A stretch of DNA of 64,000 bases from JANSWP01 sp041941305 (GCA_041941305.1 JBGTQJ010000037.1:1-64000), one strand, 5' to 3'; shown: positions 1-10,151, counted from the stretch's first letter. Made by a program: numbers and translations. The notes: generated by a model not told the origin, from the sequence alone.

Positions 1-93
1 TTTAACAAAGATATAAATTTCAAAAAAATACTAAAAAAGCACGCTAAACACATACGATGCGATTGAACAAATGGCTCAATCAATAAAACACCC

Positions 94-3000
94 TTACTTT
101 TTCACATCAATGGGTGCTTTTCCAAATGCTTTGGAGAAGGCTCTTGAAAAGTAGGCAGGGTCGGTAAAACCGACTTCATAGGCGACCTCCGAAACAGTCA
201 TATCGGAGCTTTGCAGCAATTCCACTGCTTTTTGAAGTCGTATCTTACTGATATAAGCTACAATGGACTGGTCGGTGAGTGCTTTGATTTTTCGATACAG
301 TTGGGAACGGCTTAAGCCCATTTTTTTACACAGTTGTGGGACATCAAAGGCAGCATCATCCAGATGTTCCATCAAGATATCCCTTACTTTTTTCAGGAAA
401 GCATCTTCGATTTGCAAACCCTTGTCCTCAGAGCGGCTGGGTAAGAGACCACCAGCATATCGGCTTTGCAATTTACGCCTCAACTCTATCAATTTCTTTA
501 ATCTGATTAAAAGTTCTTTTTTATCAAAAGGTTTGGTGAGGTAAGCGTCAGCTCCTCGTTCGAGTCCGGTGATTTTGGATTCTACATCCGCTTTTGCGGT
601 GAGCAGGATGATGGGGATGTGGCTGGTGCGTTCGTCATTCTTCAAAGTATTGCAGACTTCAAAGCCATCTTTTTCGGGCATCATGAGATCGCTGATGATA
701 ATATCCGGAATGAGTTCAATTGCTTTTTCAATGCCCTCTTTTCCATCTTTGGCAAAATTGATTTGGTATTGATCTTCCAAACAGATTTGGATGTATCGGG
801 CAACGTCGGTATTGTCTTCGATGATGAGGAGTTGGGGCACGGTAGCGCGGCTCTCCAGAGCCGGGTCAGCACTCGTACTATCTATTGATATTTGACTTGA
901 TTCCGTTTTTTTGTTTGCGAACACCATTTTGTCTTCGAAAGGGGCACGGCCAGGGAGAGCTGTGCTACGTATTGGTAATAGAATTTTAAAAACCGTTCCC
1001 TGTCCCAATTCACTTTCTACGGTGATGGTTCCATCCATCAATTCCACCAATTCCTTTGCGAGTGCCAAACCAATTCCGGTGCCTTCGCCACGACGAGTGG
1101 GGCTATCATCTACCTGGTAGAAGCGATCAAAAATATGTGGCATATGTTTTTCCAAAATGCCCATGCCATTGTCCTGAACTTTAATTCTCAAGATTTCAGA
1201 GGAAGATTGTCGGGTCTGTAGTTGATTTTTTGATAGGTGTACAATGATCTCGCCTTTTTCCTGGGTAAATTTGATGGCATTGGATAACAGGTTGGCGATG
1301 ATATGTTGAATTTTTTCTGGATCGTAGTCCATCATCAGTTCATCCAGTTCGGAATAGAAGGTCAATTGAATGTGCTTGGTATCTGCATAAGATTCAAAAG
1401 ACTTAGTGAGGTATCGGATATAGGAAACGATGTTTCTTTGCACCAAATTGAGCTTCATTTTTTGAGACTCCAATTTGGACATATCCAGCAATTGAGTGAC
1501 CAAATGCAGTAAATTTTTGCTATTTCTTCGGATGACCTCGCGAACTTCCTCATTGTTCCTAATCTGATCAGACATACCCTGAATGACCGTCAAGGGTGTT
1601 CTGAATTCATGTGTAATATTGGTGTACAATTTGGTTTTGAGAGCATCCAATTCTTTTATTCTTCGGGCTTCTTCCCGTTCCAAACGACGTTTCATTTGAG
1701 CCCGATAAACCATAAAAATCGTGGCAAACCCAATCGTCATAAAAAGGATAGTTGCCCAGGTTGTCTTGTACCAAAATTGGGCTTTGACAATTTTTATTTT
1801 CAATTCCTTTTCATTCCATACCGTTGGGCTCAGTGAGCCTCTGACTCTTAAATGATAGGTGCCTGGTGGCATATTTTCATAACGCAGGGTAGTCTGTGAG
1901 CTTGGCAGCGACCAGTCCTGATCATAGCCTTCCAGTTTGTATTGATAAACGGTTTTGGCATTGGAAGGAAAATAGGCTAACTTAAATTGCAGTTCGAAAT
2001 ATTGGTTTTGGGCTTCCAATTGAAGCGCTGTCATGCTTTCCAATCCACGATTGATTTTTTGATTTTTGTTTCCGTCAAACTGATTGATTTGGGTAAGGAT
2101 AATTGGCGTGTTGGTATTCAATGGGCTTGTCAATAAATCTTTGGGATAAAAGGCATCCACTCCCTTCGTTCCTCCAAAATACATTTTACCGGATTTGGAT
2201 TTCAAGACGGCCAGGCGATTGTATTCGGTATTGATTAAGCCATTCTCTGTGGAAAAATTGGCAAATTGTTGAGTGGAGAAATCGTAAAAAGACAAACCAT
2301 TATTGGTGCCCAGCCACAGCCCGCTATCTGCTTCATAAATCATCGAAAAAACATTTGAAGCCGGCAAGCCATCTTCTTTCTGAAAGTGGGTGAACCTATC
2401 CCTTTTTCTGTCCAAAAAGCTCAATCCTTCCGAAGAGCCAATCCATAAATTGCCAGCTGAATCTTCGGTGGCACAATGCAAATTGCCGGAAAGCAAACTA
2501 TGCTCATTGTTGGCATCAAATTGATATTGAGACAAAATACCATCGTCTTTGTGAACCAAATACAGACCGTGATTTTCGGTAACTACCCACATGCCCTTTC
2601 CGGAAGTTTGCGGAAAAAAGGAATTGAAAAACATTTCTTGTCCGGGCAGCATTTCTTCGAGCGCTGTAAACTTTTTTAAAGATTGATCCTGTGGATTGTA
2701 GATATCGAATGTTCCTCCATAAAGTCCAAACCAAATATTTCCCTCCTTATCTGCACAACTGCCGGTTTGTTGTCTCTTTTCCCCCAAGACAATGAATTTC
2801 TCCTTGGTCGAAAGATCAAAGGTGTAATTATCCACATAAAGTTGGTTTTCATGCCAGGTCAAGCCCCAGGGTTCAATCATATCCATCATTTTTTGGACAG
2901 ACTGCGTTTCGGTGTTAAGTTGATGCAATCCCCAATAGCCATTAAAAAAGATATGCCCGCTGTCATCTTCTGTTATGTTTCTAACAATACAAACCTTATT

Positions 3001-4158
3001 ATTACAATTTGAAGCATCATTCAGATAGTGGTCAATTTGATTGGAAGGCTCCATCAAAATAAAATTGCTACTTACCAACCAATAAATTCCGGACACATCC
3101 AGAAAAATTTCTCGATACATTTGATTTCCTTGAATTTGCGCTTTTATATCGGGAGCAAAATTGTGGGCTCGTAGCGTCTTCCTGTCAAGGATAGAAAATC
3201 CATTTCCATAAGTATAAATTCTATCTGGTTCAACCCTTAACCGAAAGGTCGTCAGCAGGGCTTCGGGATTTTTTATAGGCAAGCGATACAGGGAATCTGA
3301 AGATTTTTCCAAAAAATAAACGCCAAATTCATGGATGGCAGTTTTGGCTGGTTCAATGGTCATAAAATTACTTTCCTCATACTTAGCCCTTCTAATTCCT
3401 ATGGCTTTCGTTTTACTAATCACCCAGAAAGTACCCGCTTCATCCATATAATGTCCCCCTGGATAAGCCTTGGGAAAAGGGATGTTCTTTATTATTTCCC
3501 CCTGTTTATTTAATTGAAGAATGGATTGATTTGAATTGAGAAATACATACCCTTCATTGACTGAAAGAAAATCCATATGCAAAGGATCAGCTTCAAAAGA
3601 AAATTGATTGACAAGGTTAAAGGATTGGTAATCTTTGGATTGAAACAAAAAAATTGTAGTTCGCTTATTGGCTTTGTGAATGATGGTCATCCATAAAGTC
3701 TGTTCCGCATCTTTGACTATTTGGTTAATTGAAAAGTTGTCTTTTATCGCTTCAGGTAAAGCATAGCTTATTGGATGACTTTCATTTTCTGAGACCTTTA
3801 GCACAAATACTTTTGTCCAATTGTAAACGATGATTTCTCCCTGGTTTCTGCCGAAAAGAGGCTTTAAAACCTTTTTAATAGGAAGGGTATTGGTTCGGCT
3901 AAAGGGATGAAAAAGTTTAGGAGAGATACCATTGTATCGAACAAGACCATCCTTGCACCCAAACCAAATATTGCCAGTAGAATCTTGAATTGGAGTGGTC
4001 TTTTGTAGAAATCGAGTGCCTTTTTCAAATTCGACCTCAGAGAAAAGGGGCTGGAAGGATTGAGCACCAACAAGCGTAGGCACTATAAAGAACAAGCACC
4101 AAATAATCTTTGGAAGCATCCATTTAAAAATATCATTGTGACCAAGGTTTTTTCCCAT
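94..4158 (-). CDS. Hybrid two-component system regulator (Reg_prop propeller, Y_Y_Y, histidine kinase, receiver, AraC HTH)
   Basis: One-protein sensor-to-transcription-factor of the Bacteroidota hybrid two-component type, 1354 residues. A signal peptide is followed by a periplasmic beta-propeller with Reg_prop-like repeats (to about 700), a Y_Y_Y domain (about 720-785) and one membrane helix (about 800-820). Then come HisKA with THEFRTPL (His850), a HATPase with DNGMGI and GTGIGLALAKELV, a receiver with ISDLMMPEKDG (Asp1157), and a C-terminal AraC-type HTH (about the last 100 residues). Such proteins usually control neighbouring polysaccharide genes, but no SusC/SusD pair lies nearby, so its target is unknown. 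A start 13 codons downstream (4119) would place the hydrophobic segment at the very N-terminus and is equally possible. The linker between HATPase and receiver is partly encoded by two REP-like palindromes. Confidence 0.93.
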   Translation of the reverse strand: MGKNLGHNDIFKWMLPKIIWCLFFIVPTLVGAQSFQPLFSEVEFEKGTRFLQKTTPIQDSTGNIWFGCKDGLVRYNGISPKLFHPFSRTNTLPIKKVLKPLFGRNQGEIIVYNWTKVFVLKVSENESHPISYALPEAIKDNFSINQIVKDAEQTLWMTIIHKANKRTTIFLFQSKDYQSFNLVNQFSFEADPLHMDFLSVNEGYVFLNSNQSILQLNKQGEIIKNIPFPKAYPGGHYMDEAGTFWVISKTKAIGIRRAKYEESNFMTIEPAKTAIHEFGVYFLEKSSDSLYRLPIKNPEALLTTFRLRVEPDRIYTYGNGFSILDRKTLRAHNFAPDIKAQIQGNQMYREIFLDVSGIYWLVSSNFILMEPSNQIDHYLNDASNCNNKVCIVRNITEDDSGHIFFNGYWGLHQLNTETQSVQKMMDMIEPWGLTWHENQLYVDNYTFDLSTKEKFIVLGEKRQQTGSCADKEGNIWFGLYGGTFDIYNPQDQSLKKFTALEEMLPGQEMFFNSFFPQTSGKGMWVVTENHGLYLVHKDDGILSQYQFDANNEHSLLSGNLHCATEDSAGNLWIGSSEGLSFLDRKRDRFTHFQKEDGLPASNVFSMIYEADSGLWLGTNNGLSFYDFSTQQFANFSTENGLINTEYNRLAVLKSKSGKMYFGGTKGVDAFYPKDLLTSPLNTNTPIILTQINQFDGNKNQKINRGLESMTALQLEAQNQYFELQFKLAYFPSNAKTVYQYKLEGYDQDWSLPSSQTTLRYENMPPGTYHLRVRGSLSPTVWNEKELKIKIVKAQFWYKTTWATILFMTIGFATIFMVYRAQMKRRLEREEARRIKELDALKTKLYTNITHEFRTPLTVIQGMSDQIRNNEEVREVIRRNSKNLLHLVTQLLDMSKLESQKMKLNLVQRNIVSYIRYLTKSFESYADTKHIQLTFYSELDELMMDYDPEKIQHIIANLLSNAIKFTQEKGEIIVHLSKNQLQTRQSSSEILRIKVQDNGMGILEKHMPHIFDRFYQVDDSPTRRGEGTGIGLALAKELVELMDGTITVESELGQGTVFKILLPIRSTALPGRAPFEDKMVFANKKTESSQISIDSTSADPALESRATVPQLLIIEDNTDVARYIQICLEDQYQINFAKDGKEGIEKAIELIPDIIISDLMMPEKDGFEVCNTLKNDERTSHIPIILLTAKADVESKITGLERGADAYLTKPFDKKELLIRLKKLIELRRKLQSRYAGGLLPSRSEDKGLQIEDAFLKKVRDILMEHLDDAAFDVPQLCKKMGLSRSQLYRKIKALTDQSIVAYISKIRLQKAVELLQSSDMTVSEVAYEVGFTDPAYFSRAFSKAFGKAPIDVKK
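838..973. repeat. Two REP-like palindromes inside the HTCS gene
   Basis: CGGCTCT (848-854), a 2-nt loop and AGAGCCG (857-863) form a perfect palindrome. A second, looser copy (GCACGGC..GCTGTGC) lies at about 944-966. The same palindrome occurs between genes at 4347-4362, and related ones at 10116-10151 and 34741-34826. Here the two copies are translated on the minus strand as the linker pieces STALPGRAP and ADPALESRATVP. Confidence 0.7.
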
Positions 4159-4232
4159 ATATGTTCCTTTTCATAGAACTCCTGCAAATGATGGGCAAGT
4201 TATGGGCTGTAATTGGGAATTCCAAGAGAAAG

Positions 4233-4295
4233 CTTGGCAGTTGGCAGTTGGCAGTTAGCAAGTTATGAAAACTGCATTCTGCCTACTGCACTCTG
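4233..4295. repeat. GGCAGTT minisatellite with inverted partner
   Basis: Three to four copies of TTGGCAG are followed by CTGC-containing units in the opposite sense (ACTGCATTCTGCC, ACTGCACTCTG). The same unit reappears after the ion-channel gene at 37428-37456. Confidence 0.6.
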
Positions 4296-4301
4296 TTTAG
4301 T

Positions 4302-4365
4302 CTACTTTTTCGTAACAGGCGGTGTCTCCGTTAGGGAAAAGTAGCCCGGCTCTCTAGAGCCGTGA
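4302..4365. repeat. Imperfect hairpin followed by a REP-like palindrome
   Basis: CTACTTTTTCGTAAC (4302-4316) pairs imperfectly with GTTAGGGAAAAGTAG (4330-4344). It is followed directly by CGGCTCT-CT-AGAGCCG (4347-4362), the palindrome also found inside the HTCS gene. Confidence 0.6.
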
Positions 4366-4690
4366 ATCCTCATTCCATTAAAAAGGTTTTTTCATCAATG
4401 ATAGGCTGATTCTCAAAATAAACTTGTCCATTTCCGAACACTTTCGTCCACCAACGCACAGGTTTTTAATGAATAATGAAGAATGCACAATGAATAATTA
4501 TTTGATTTTCAGTATATTAAGCCTAGTGGCACAAGGGTTGGTATTTCTATATAAAAATGAGGTGTATGCATTTTGTAACGAATAACCACACAGACCTCCA
4601 AATGTAAATGTCAGAGTCCTCTTCAAGAGACTCTGCTTGTTACTTATCCTTAAAACGGACAAAATAAATGCACCAATAAGAATCACCCTT

Positions 4691-7069
4691 ATGTTACGAA
4701 ATTACCTACTCACCGCCTATCGTAGCCTCAGCAAAAACAGATGGGTTTCATTAATCAGCATCCTCGGCCTGTCAGTTGGCATGGCAACGGGCTTACTCAG
4801 TTATTTACACATTCGCTATGAAATGAGTTTTGATCAGTTTCATTCCAAAAGCGAGCGCATTCATCGAATTGTGGTGGGAGATGTGGATTCGGGGGAAGGA
4901 TGGGTTGGCATTGCGGCGCCGATACCGCCAAAGATGAAGGAGGACATTCCGGAAATTGAGGACTTTGTACGGCTGACCAAATTGAAGCGGGATGGGAAAG
5001 TGGTGGTGCATTACGATAATCAGTACTTCAATGAAGAGAATTTTTTCATGGCGGATGCTTCGCTGTTTTCAATTTTTGACTTTCCCTTGGTTGAGGGCAA
5101 TGCGGAAACGGTATTTGAGAATCCAGCGGGCATGGTGATAGCTCAATCGGAAGCTCAAAAGTTGTTTGGTGACAAGAATCCATTGGGTGAAATCATTAGA
5201 ATCAATGATGAACACGATTTTGAGGTGACAGGAGTGATGGAGGATGTACCTCACAATTCTCATATAGATTTGGACTACATCGTTTCTTTCCAAAACCTGG
5301 AAACTTTGCTGCCCGGAACCAGCCTGACTGGAAATTGGGGGCAATACAACTACTATGGCTATGCTTTGCTTCGCGAAAATGCAGAAAAGGATGCGGTGGT
5401 TCGAAAAATTCAATCCATTGAGGTACCGCTTAAGGAAGGCAGCCATTCTTTTGAGAGATTGGGTTTGCAACCTATTACAGATATTCACTTCGTCAATAAT
5501 CGGGGCAATTTGAAACTGTCCTACAATCGGCGCTACCTCTACATCTATGGAGCTGCTGCCCTGGGCTTAATTTTGATTTCTCTGGTCAATTTCATCAATT
5601 TGAAGACGGCGGGATCTTCAAAGAGAGTCAAGGAAGTGGGTGTACGGAAAACGATTGGTGCCAGCAGAATGCAATTGATGGGGCAATTTGTGAGTGAGGC
5701 GTTTTTGCTGTGCATGGTTTCGCTGGTTTTGGCGATTGTTTTGATGGAAAACTTCCTTTTGCCATTTGCTAATAATCTTTTTGGCTCTGAAATGACTTTT
5801 GATTTGCTAAATCCAGTGAGTATGTCTTTGGGGCTTGTCTTTGCGATTTTAGTGAGTGCGATTGCTGGTGGGTATATTGGATTTTTCGTCACTTCTTTTT
5901 CACCTGTCAAAGCATTGAAAAGTCAAATCAAAACGGGCAGTGGCAAAAATTTGGGTTTGAGAGATGCACTATTAGGCATTCAGTTTTTGGTCTCCATCAT
6001 TTTGATTGCCAGCAGTTTAATCATCTCCAGGCAGATGCAACATGTATCGAATATGAATCTGGGCTTAAATCCAGAGCAGATCATCAATGTGCCAATGTAT
6101 GTCAATGTTGAAAAGGAAAAAAGAGAGACATTGAAAAATGAATTGTTGAGCATTGGTGATGTGAGTTCGGTCTCTTTAAATGGATTCAACCCAGGGACCG
6201 TCAACTGGAACCAAACCTGCTGGTGGGAAGGACAGGAAGAAGACGAAAGCATGTACATCATCGCAGTGGACCCCGAATTCTTTGAAACAATGGATATCAA
6301 CTTACTGGAAGGGGATCCCGAGTTCATCAAAAAAAGCATTACAGAACGCTATACTTATGTTTTGAATGCTTCCGCCAGGGAACATATTGGATGGGAAACC
6401 GCTACTGGCAAATTGATTTCACCATTTGGGGAAGATGCAAGGAAACCCATTGCGGGCGTCATTGAGGACTTTTATTTTCAATCCTTACACACAGCAGTCA
6501 AACCTTGCTTGTTCGTTGTGGGTGAATTTAGACCCACTCAATTGTACTTAAAAATTGCTTCCAATAATGTTCAAAATACCATAGAAGCTGCACAGCAAAA
6601 ACTATCGACCCTGATTCCTGCCCTGCCCTTCGAATACAAATTTCTGGATGCAGAATTTGCTGAATTGTACGTAGCAGAACAACAGGCACGAAAAATCATC
6701 TCTTTCTACACCGCCATTTGCATTTTGCTCGCCCTCTTTGGTTTGTATGGCTTGTTGACTTTTGAAATTGCAGAACGAACCAAAGAAATCGCCATTCGAA
6801 AGATTTTGGGCAGCACTGGCATGCAAATCGGGCAATTGCTATCTAAAAACTTTATTCGAACAGTGCTGATCACTGGTGCTATTGGCTTGCCCATCGCCTG
6901 GTACATGATGGAGCAATGGCTCAGCAATTTTAATTATCGAATAGATATCAATATCTGGACAATACTGGCTCCAATTTTATTGTTAGGGAGTATTATTTTG
7001 TTGACGGTTTCTTTGAAGGTTTTGATTTCGAAAAGACAGGATCCGGTGGAGGAATTGAGATACGAATAG
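4691..7069 (+). CDS. MacB/FtsX-type ABC transporter permease
   Basis: Membrane permease of about 792 residues with the duplicated layout common in Bacteroidota: an N-terminal membrane helix, a MacB-type periplasmic domain, FtsX-like helices from about residue 285, then a second periplasmic domain and a final three-helix FtsX block. The motif VKEVGVRKTIGASR in the first half and TKEIAIRKILGSTG in the second are the cytoplasmic coupling segments of this family. No ATPase gene is adjacent. Its paralogue lies at 7665-10103. These permeases usually serve efflux or mechanotransmission of lipoproteins or peptides, but the substrate is not visible. The start chosen begins MLRNYLLTAYRSL, matching the paralogue, although the frame stays open 54 bases upstream. 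Confidence 0.88.
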   Translation: MLRNYLLTAYRSLSKNRWVSLISILGLSVGMATGLLSYLHIRYEMSFDQFHSKSERIHRIVVGDVDSGEGWVGIAAPIPPKMKEDIPEIEDFVRLTKLKRDGKVVVHYDNQYFNEENFFMADASLFSIFDFPLVEGNAETVFENPAGMVIAQSEAQKLFGDKNPLGEIIRINDEHDFEVTGVMEDVPHNSHIDLDYIVSFQNLETLLPGTSLTGNWGQYNYYGYALLRENAEKDAVVRKIQSIEVPLKEGSHSFERLGLQPITDIHFVNNRGNLKLSYNRRYLYIYGAAALGLILISLVNFINLKTAGSSKRVKEVGVRKTIGASRMQLMGQFVSEAFLLCMVSLVLAIVLMENFLLPFANNLFGSEMTFDLLNPVSMSLGLVFAILVSAIAGGYIGFFVTSFSPVKALKSQIKTGSGKNLGLRDALLGIQFLVSIILIASSLIISRQMQHVSNMNLGLNPEQIINVPMYVNVEKEKRETLKNELLSIGDVSSVSLNGFNPGTVNWNQTCWWEGQEEDESMYIIAVDPEFFETMDINLLEGDPEFIKKSITERYTYVLNASAREHIGWETATGKLISPFGEDARKPIAGVIEDFYFQSLHTAVKPCLFVVGEFRPTQLYLKIASNNVQNTIEAAQQKLSTLIPALPFEYKFLDAEFAELYVAEQQARKIISFYTAICILLALFGLYGLLTFEIAERTKEIAIRKILGSTGMQIGQLLSKNFIRTVLITGAIGLPIAWYMMEQWLSNFNYRIDINIWTILAPILLLGSIILLTVSLKVLISKRQDPVEELRYE

Positions 7070-7077
7070 AAATTAAA

Positions 7078-7572
7078 TTATTCAAACACCTTTGCTACCT
7101 CTATTTGAATGTTCATTTTTTCATCTTGCAGGGTTTCACCCGATTTGAAAATTTCGTAGTCATCGGGGCTTGAAAAAACGTAGATATTATCTACTCCAGG
7201 CAGTACAATCCAACAGGATTGAACATCGTGTTTGAAATAGTTTTGGGCTTTGGTAAGTAGTTCTGCAAAACTCTGGGTGGGAGATAATATTTCCATGACA
7301 CAAAGCGGAGGTTCAGAGACTTTGATGATATCGTTTTTTGTATCCAGTTTTTTCCAGGGTATCAAGGAGATATCAGGAACACTTGGCCATTCGGAAAGTT
7401 CCAAGTGGAGTTCAGAAACAGCTCGATAGATATCACCGTAATTTAATTTAATTAAAAATCCAAGGTTTGTTTGAATGGAACCGTGATTTAAAGAGGGCAT
7501 AGGTTTATTTCGTTCTTTTTCGTAATCGGTGAATTCGGTTTGAGATTCATCTATGAAAACATCGTCTTTCAT
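7078..7572 (-). CDS. Uma2/DUF820-family PD-(D/E)XK-fold protein
   Basis: Small 164-residue protein of the Uma2 (DUF820) family, a restriction-endonuclease-like fold common in cyanobacteria and Bacteroidota. The family core is visible: VPDISLIPW supplies the PD, and CVMEILSPTQS supplies the acidic residue with the typical E-I/V-LSP-S sequence. A Tyr/Phe-rich segment (AQNYFKHDVQSCWIV) follows, as is usual. The cellular role of the family is not established. It sits convergent to the preceding permease (8-base gap) and divergent from the next one. Family membership is good; nuclease activity is not shown. Confidence 0.82.
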   Translation of the reverse strand: MKDDVFIDESQTEFTDYEKERNKPMPSLNHGSIQTNLGFLIKLNYGDIYRAVSELHLELSEWPSVPDISLIPWKKLDTKNDIIKVSEPPLCVMEILSPTQSFAELLTKAQNYFKHDVQSCWIVLPGVDNIYVFSSPDDYEIFKSGETLQDEKMNIQIEVAKVFE

Positions 7573-7664
7573 AATTAAATAAATTTAATGCTTACAAAAA
7601 TAGGGAGAAAAATGTTAAGAAACTATTACTATTGATTCACTTAAATTTTTAAAACGAAATCACC

Positions 7665-10103
7665 ATGCTAAAAAATAATCTCTTAGTTGCATTCCGAAGC
7701 TTACTCAGAAACAAACTGCAAACTGCCATCAACGTCTTTGGTTTAGCAATTGGCATTGCTGGCTGTTTGACCGTTTTTCTCCTGGTCAATTACGAATTGG
7801 GTTTTAATAAAAACATCGTTGATGGAGACCGGATTTATCGAATCTATACGGAGTTCAAGGGCAATTGGCAATTTGTGAATCCTGGTGTGCCTAGTGCGAT
7901 GCCGCCTTTGGCGGAGAGTACTTTGCAAGGGACGGAAGTTCAATGTTTTTTACATACCTATGCAACGACGGTCAATGTGCCGAATGAGCGTAACCCGGAA
8001 TTGATGAAGAAAATGGGGAAGCAGAATGATTTGTTGGTTGCAGGACCAGAGTATTTTGATTTGGTACAGAATTATGAGTGGTTGGTGGGTTCTCCGAGAC
8101 AATCGCTTTCTGAGCCTTTTCAGGTGGTGCTGACCGAAAGCAAGGCGAAGCAATATTTTGGGATGAAGGATGCCAGTGAGGCAATAGGGCGGGAGTTGAT
8201 TTATTCAGATTCCCTGAGAATGCTGGTGTCTGGGATATTGAAAGACCCCGGGTTTTCTTCTGATTTTTATTTCAATGATTTTTTATCGGTCAATACGATT
8301 AAGTCGAGTTTTATTGAAGATGATTTTCCAGTAGAGAATTGGGGCAGTATTCGAAGTGCGGATCAATTGTTTGTCAAAGTAGAAAATGGAGTCACTGCTG
8401 AGGATTTGAATAAAAATCTAGAACCACTCAATGAACGCCTGGATGCAGAATTTGGAGAAGGAGAACAAGGGCATCTGTTTTTGGCACAACCGCTCGCTGA
8501 TTTACATTTCAATCAGGAATTGGGCATTTTTGATGAAAGCAGAAATCCAGCTCATAAAAAGACCTTGTATGGTCTGGGCATTATCGCTGCCTTGTTATTG
8601 TTGATAGCAGCGGTCAATTTCATCAATTTGGCAACGGTGCAGGCGACTCGTCGCTCAAAAGAAACGGGTGTCCGGAAGGTCATAGGTGCTTCCCGAGGAC
8701 AACTGACCAGGCAGTTTTTGATAGAAACAGCAGTCATCACTGTTTTGGCATTGCCAGTTGCTGCTGCACTTTCCGAAGTTTCGCTGCGTTATTTTGACGA
8801 GTTTTTGCCGCCTGCTTTGCAAGTAGATATCTTGTCTCCAAGTATTTTGTTGTTTCTTTTTGGTTCGGTGGCAGCAGTCACTTTTTTAGCTGGATTGTAT
8901 CCCGCTTTTGTGATGTCTTCTTTCCATCCGGCTTTTGCCATCAAAAACCAATCTGGGGCTGGGTTTGGGAAACAATCAGCGGGTTTGCGAAAGGGCTTGA
9001 TCATTTTTCAATTTGTGCTGGCGCAGGCATTTATTGTTGGCTCGCTGGTTATGGGCAATCAATTGAAGTACGTATTACACAAGGATTTGGGATTTGATAA
9101 GGATCAGATGGTGTATTTCTATTTACCCTGGAAAGCTGAAAAATCGAAAAAGGTGGTCTTTCAAAAAGAATTGGAAAAATTGGCAGAGGTGAAAGGCACT
9201 TCCTTGCACAACAAACCACCCATGGAATCTGGTTATCAGACCAACTACATTTCTTTTGAACGAGACAGCCAGGAAGTAGATCTTGAGGTACATTCCAGAA
9301 TGGTCGATACGGCTTATTTAAATCTTTATGGAATTGAGTTGTTGGCGGGCAGGAATTTACTGCCATCTGATACGACGCGGGAGTTTGTTGTCAACGAAAA
9401 GCTCACCAAAGAAATGGGATTTTCCAGCCCCCTGGAAGCCATTGGCAATACTATCAAAAGTGGGGATAAAGAAGTGCCCATTGTCGGCGTGGTCAAAAAT
9501 TTTCACGTACGCTCTTTCCATCACGTTATACCTCCCATGGTCCTGGCAGCAACCAAAAGTGGCACTTATGCCGTTTCCGCAAAAATCAGTTCTGCAAAGC
9601 CCCTTTCTGTAAGCCTGGAAAAATGCAAAACCGCTTGGCAGGAAGTCTATCCCAATGCAGATTTTGAATATTTGTTGCTGGATGAGCAAATAGAAAAACT
9701 CTATGAGACCGAAGCCCAAACCGCCAAACTCATCAACACCGCTACCGGGCTCGCCATTTTGATATCCTGTCTTGGTTTATTTGGTTTGACCTTTTTCACA
9801 GTCACTCAACGAGCTAAGGAAATCAGTATTCGGAAGGTATTGGGTGCTTCGGTGGCGAGTGTAGTAGGGCTTTTGTCCAAAGACTTTTTGAAACTCGTCA
9901 TCATTGCACTCATTTTAGCAGCCCTACCCGCTTATTACTTCATGGATCAATGGCTACAGGAATTTACCTATCGCATTGACATTCAGTGGTGGGTCTTTAT
10001 CGTGGCCGGAATGGCTGCAGTGACAGTGGCATTTTTGACCATGGGTTTCCAGAGTGTGAAAGCTGCTTTGGCGAATCCGGTGGAGAATTTGAAGAACGAG
10101 TAG
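7665..10103 (+). CDS. MacB/FtsX-type ABC transporter permease (second copy)
   Basis: Paralogue of the permease at 4691-7069, 812 residues, with the same order: N-terminal helix, MacB-type periplasmic domain, FtsX block, second periplasmic domain, final FtsX block. Signature coupling segments are KETGVRKVIGASRGQL and AKEISIRKVLGASVAS. The start ATG follows an AT-rich leader, and the protein begins MLKNNLLVAFRSLLRNK, parallel to its paralogue. No ATP-binding subunit is in the window, so an ATPase encoded elsewhere must be shared if these are transporters. Downstream lies a REP-like hairpin that may end the transcript. Confidence 0.88.
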   Translation: MLKNNLLVAFRSLLRNKLQTAINVFGLAIGIAGCLTVFLLVNYELGFNKNIVDGDRIYRIYTEFKGNWQFVNPGVPSAMPPLAESTLQGTEVQCFLHTYATTVNVPNERNPELMKKMGKQNDLLVAGPEYFDLVQNYEWLVGSPRQSLSEPFQVVLTESKAKQYFGMKDASEAIGRELIYSDSLRMLVSGILKDPGFSSDFYFNDFLSVNTIKSSFIEDDFPVENWGSIRSADQLFVKVENGVTAEDLNKNLEPLNERLDAEFGEGEQGHLFLAQPLADLHFNQELGIFDESRNPAHKKTLYGLGIIAALLLLIAAVNFINLATVQATRRSKETGVRKVIGASRGQLTRQFLIETAVITVLALPVAAALSEVSLRYFDEFLPPALQVDILSPSILLFLFGSVAAVTFLAGLYPAFVMSSFHPAFAIKNQSGAGFGKQSAGLRKGLIIFQFVLAQAFIVGSLVMGNQLKYVLHKDLGFDKDQMVYFYLPWKAEKSKKVVFQKELEKLAEVKGTSLHNKPPMESGYQTNYISFERDSQEVDLEVHSRMVDTAYLNLYGIELLAGRNLLPSDTTREFVVNEKLTKEMGFSSPLEAIGNTIKSGDKEVPIVGVVKNFHVRSFHHVIPPMVLAATKSGTYAVSAKISSAKPLSVSLEKCKTAWQEVYPNADFEYLLLDEQIEKLYETEAQTAKLINTATGLAILISCLGLFGLTFFTVTQRAKEISIRKVLGASVASVVGLLSKDFLKLVIIALILAALPAYYFMDQWLQEFTYRIDIQWWVFIVAGMAAVTVAFLTMGFQSVKAALANPVENLKNE

Positions 10104-10115
10104 CCCGAATATTGG

Positions 10116-10151
10116 GAACGTAGCACGGCTATCCCTAGCCGTGCTACGTTC
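10116..10151. repeat. Perfect REP-like hairpin
   Basis: A 16-base arm (10116-10131, starting GAACGTAGCACGGCTA) and its exact reverse complement (10136-10151) are separated by TCCC. It lies 12 bases after the permease stop. There is no T-tract directly after it, so it fits a REP-type element better than a classic terminator. Confidence 0.85.

Larger units (their letters stand above)
4159..4690. other. Intergenic region between divergent HTCS and permease genes
   Basis: Gap of 532 bases that should hold the promoters of both divergent genes. It contains a GGCAGTT minisatellite (4233-4295), an imperfect hairpin (4302-4344) and a REP-like palindrome (4347-4362). I see no credible gene. A 62-codon minus-strand frame at 4498-4686 has no ribosome site or recognisable content. 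Confidence 0.6.
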
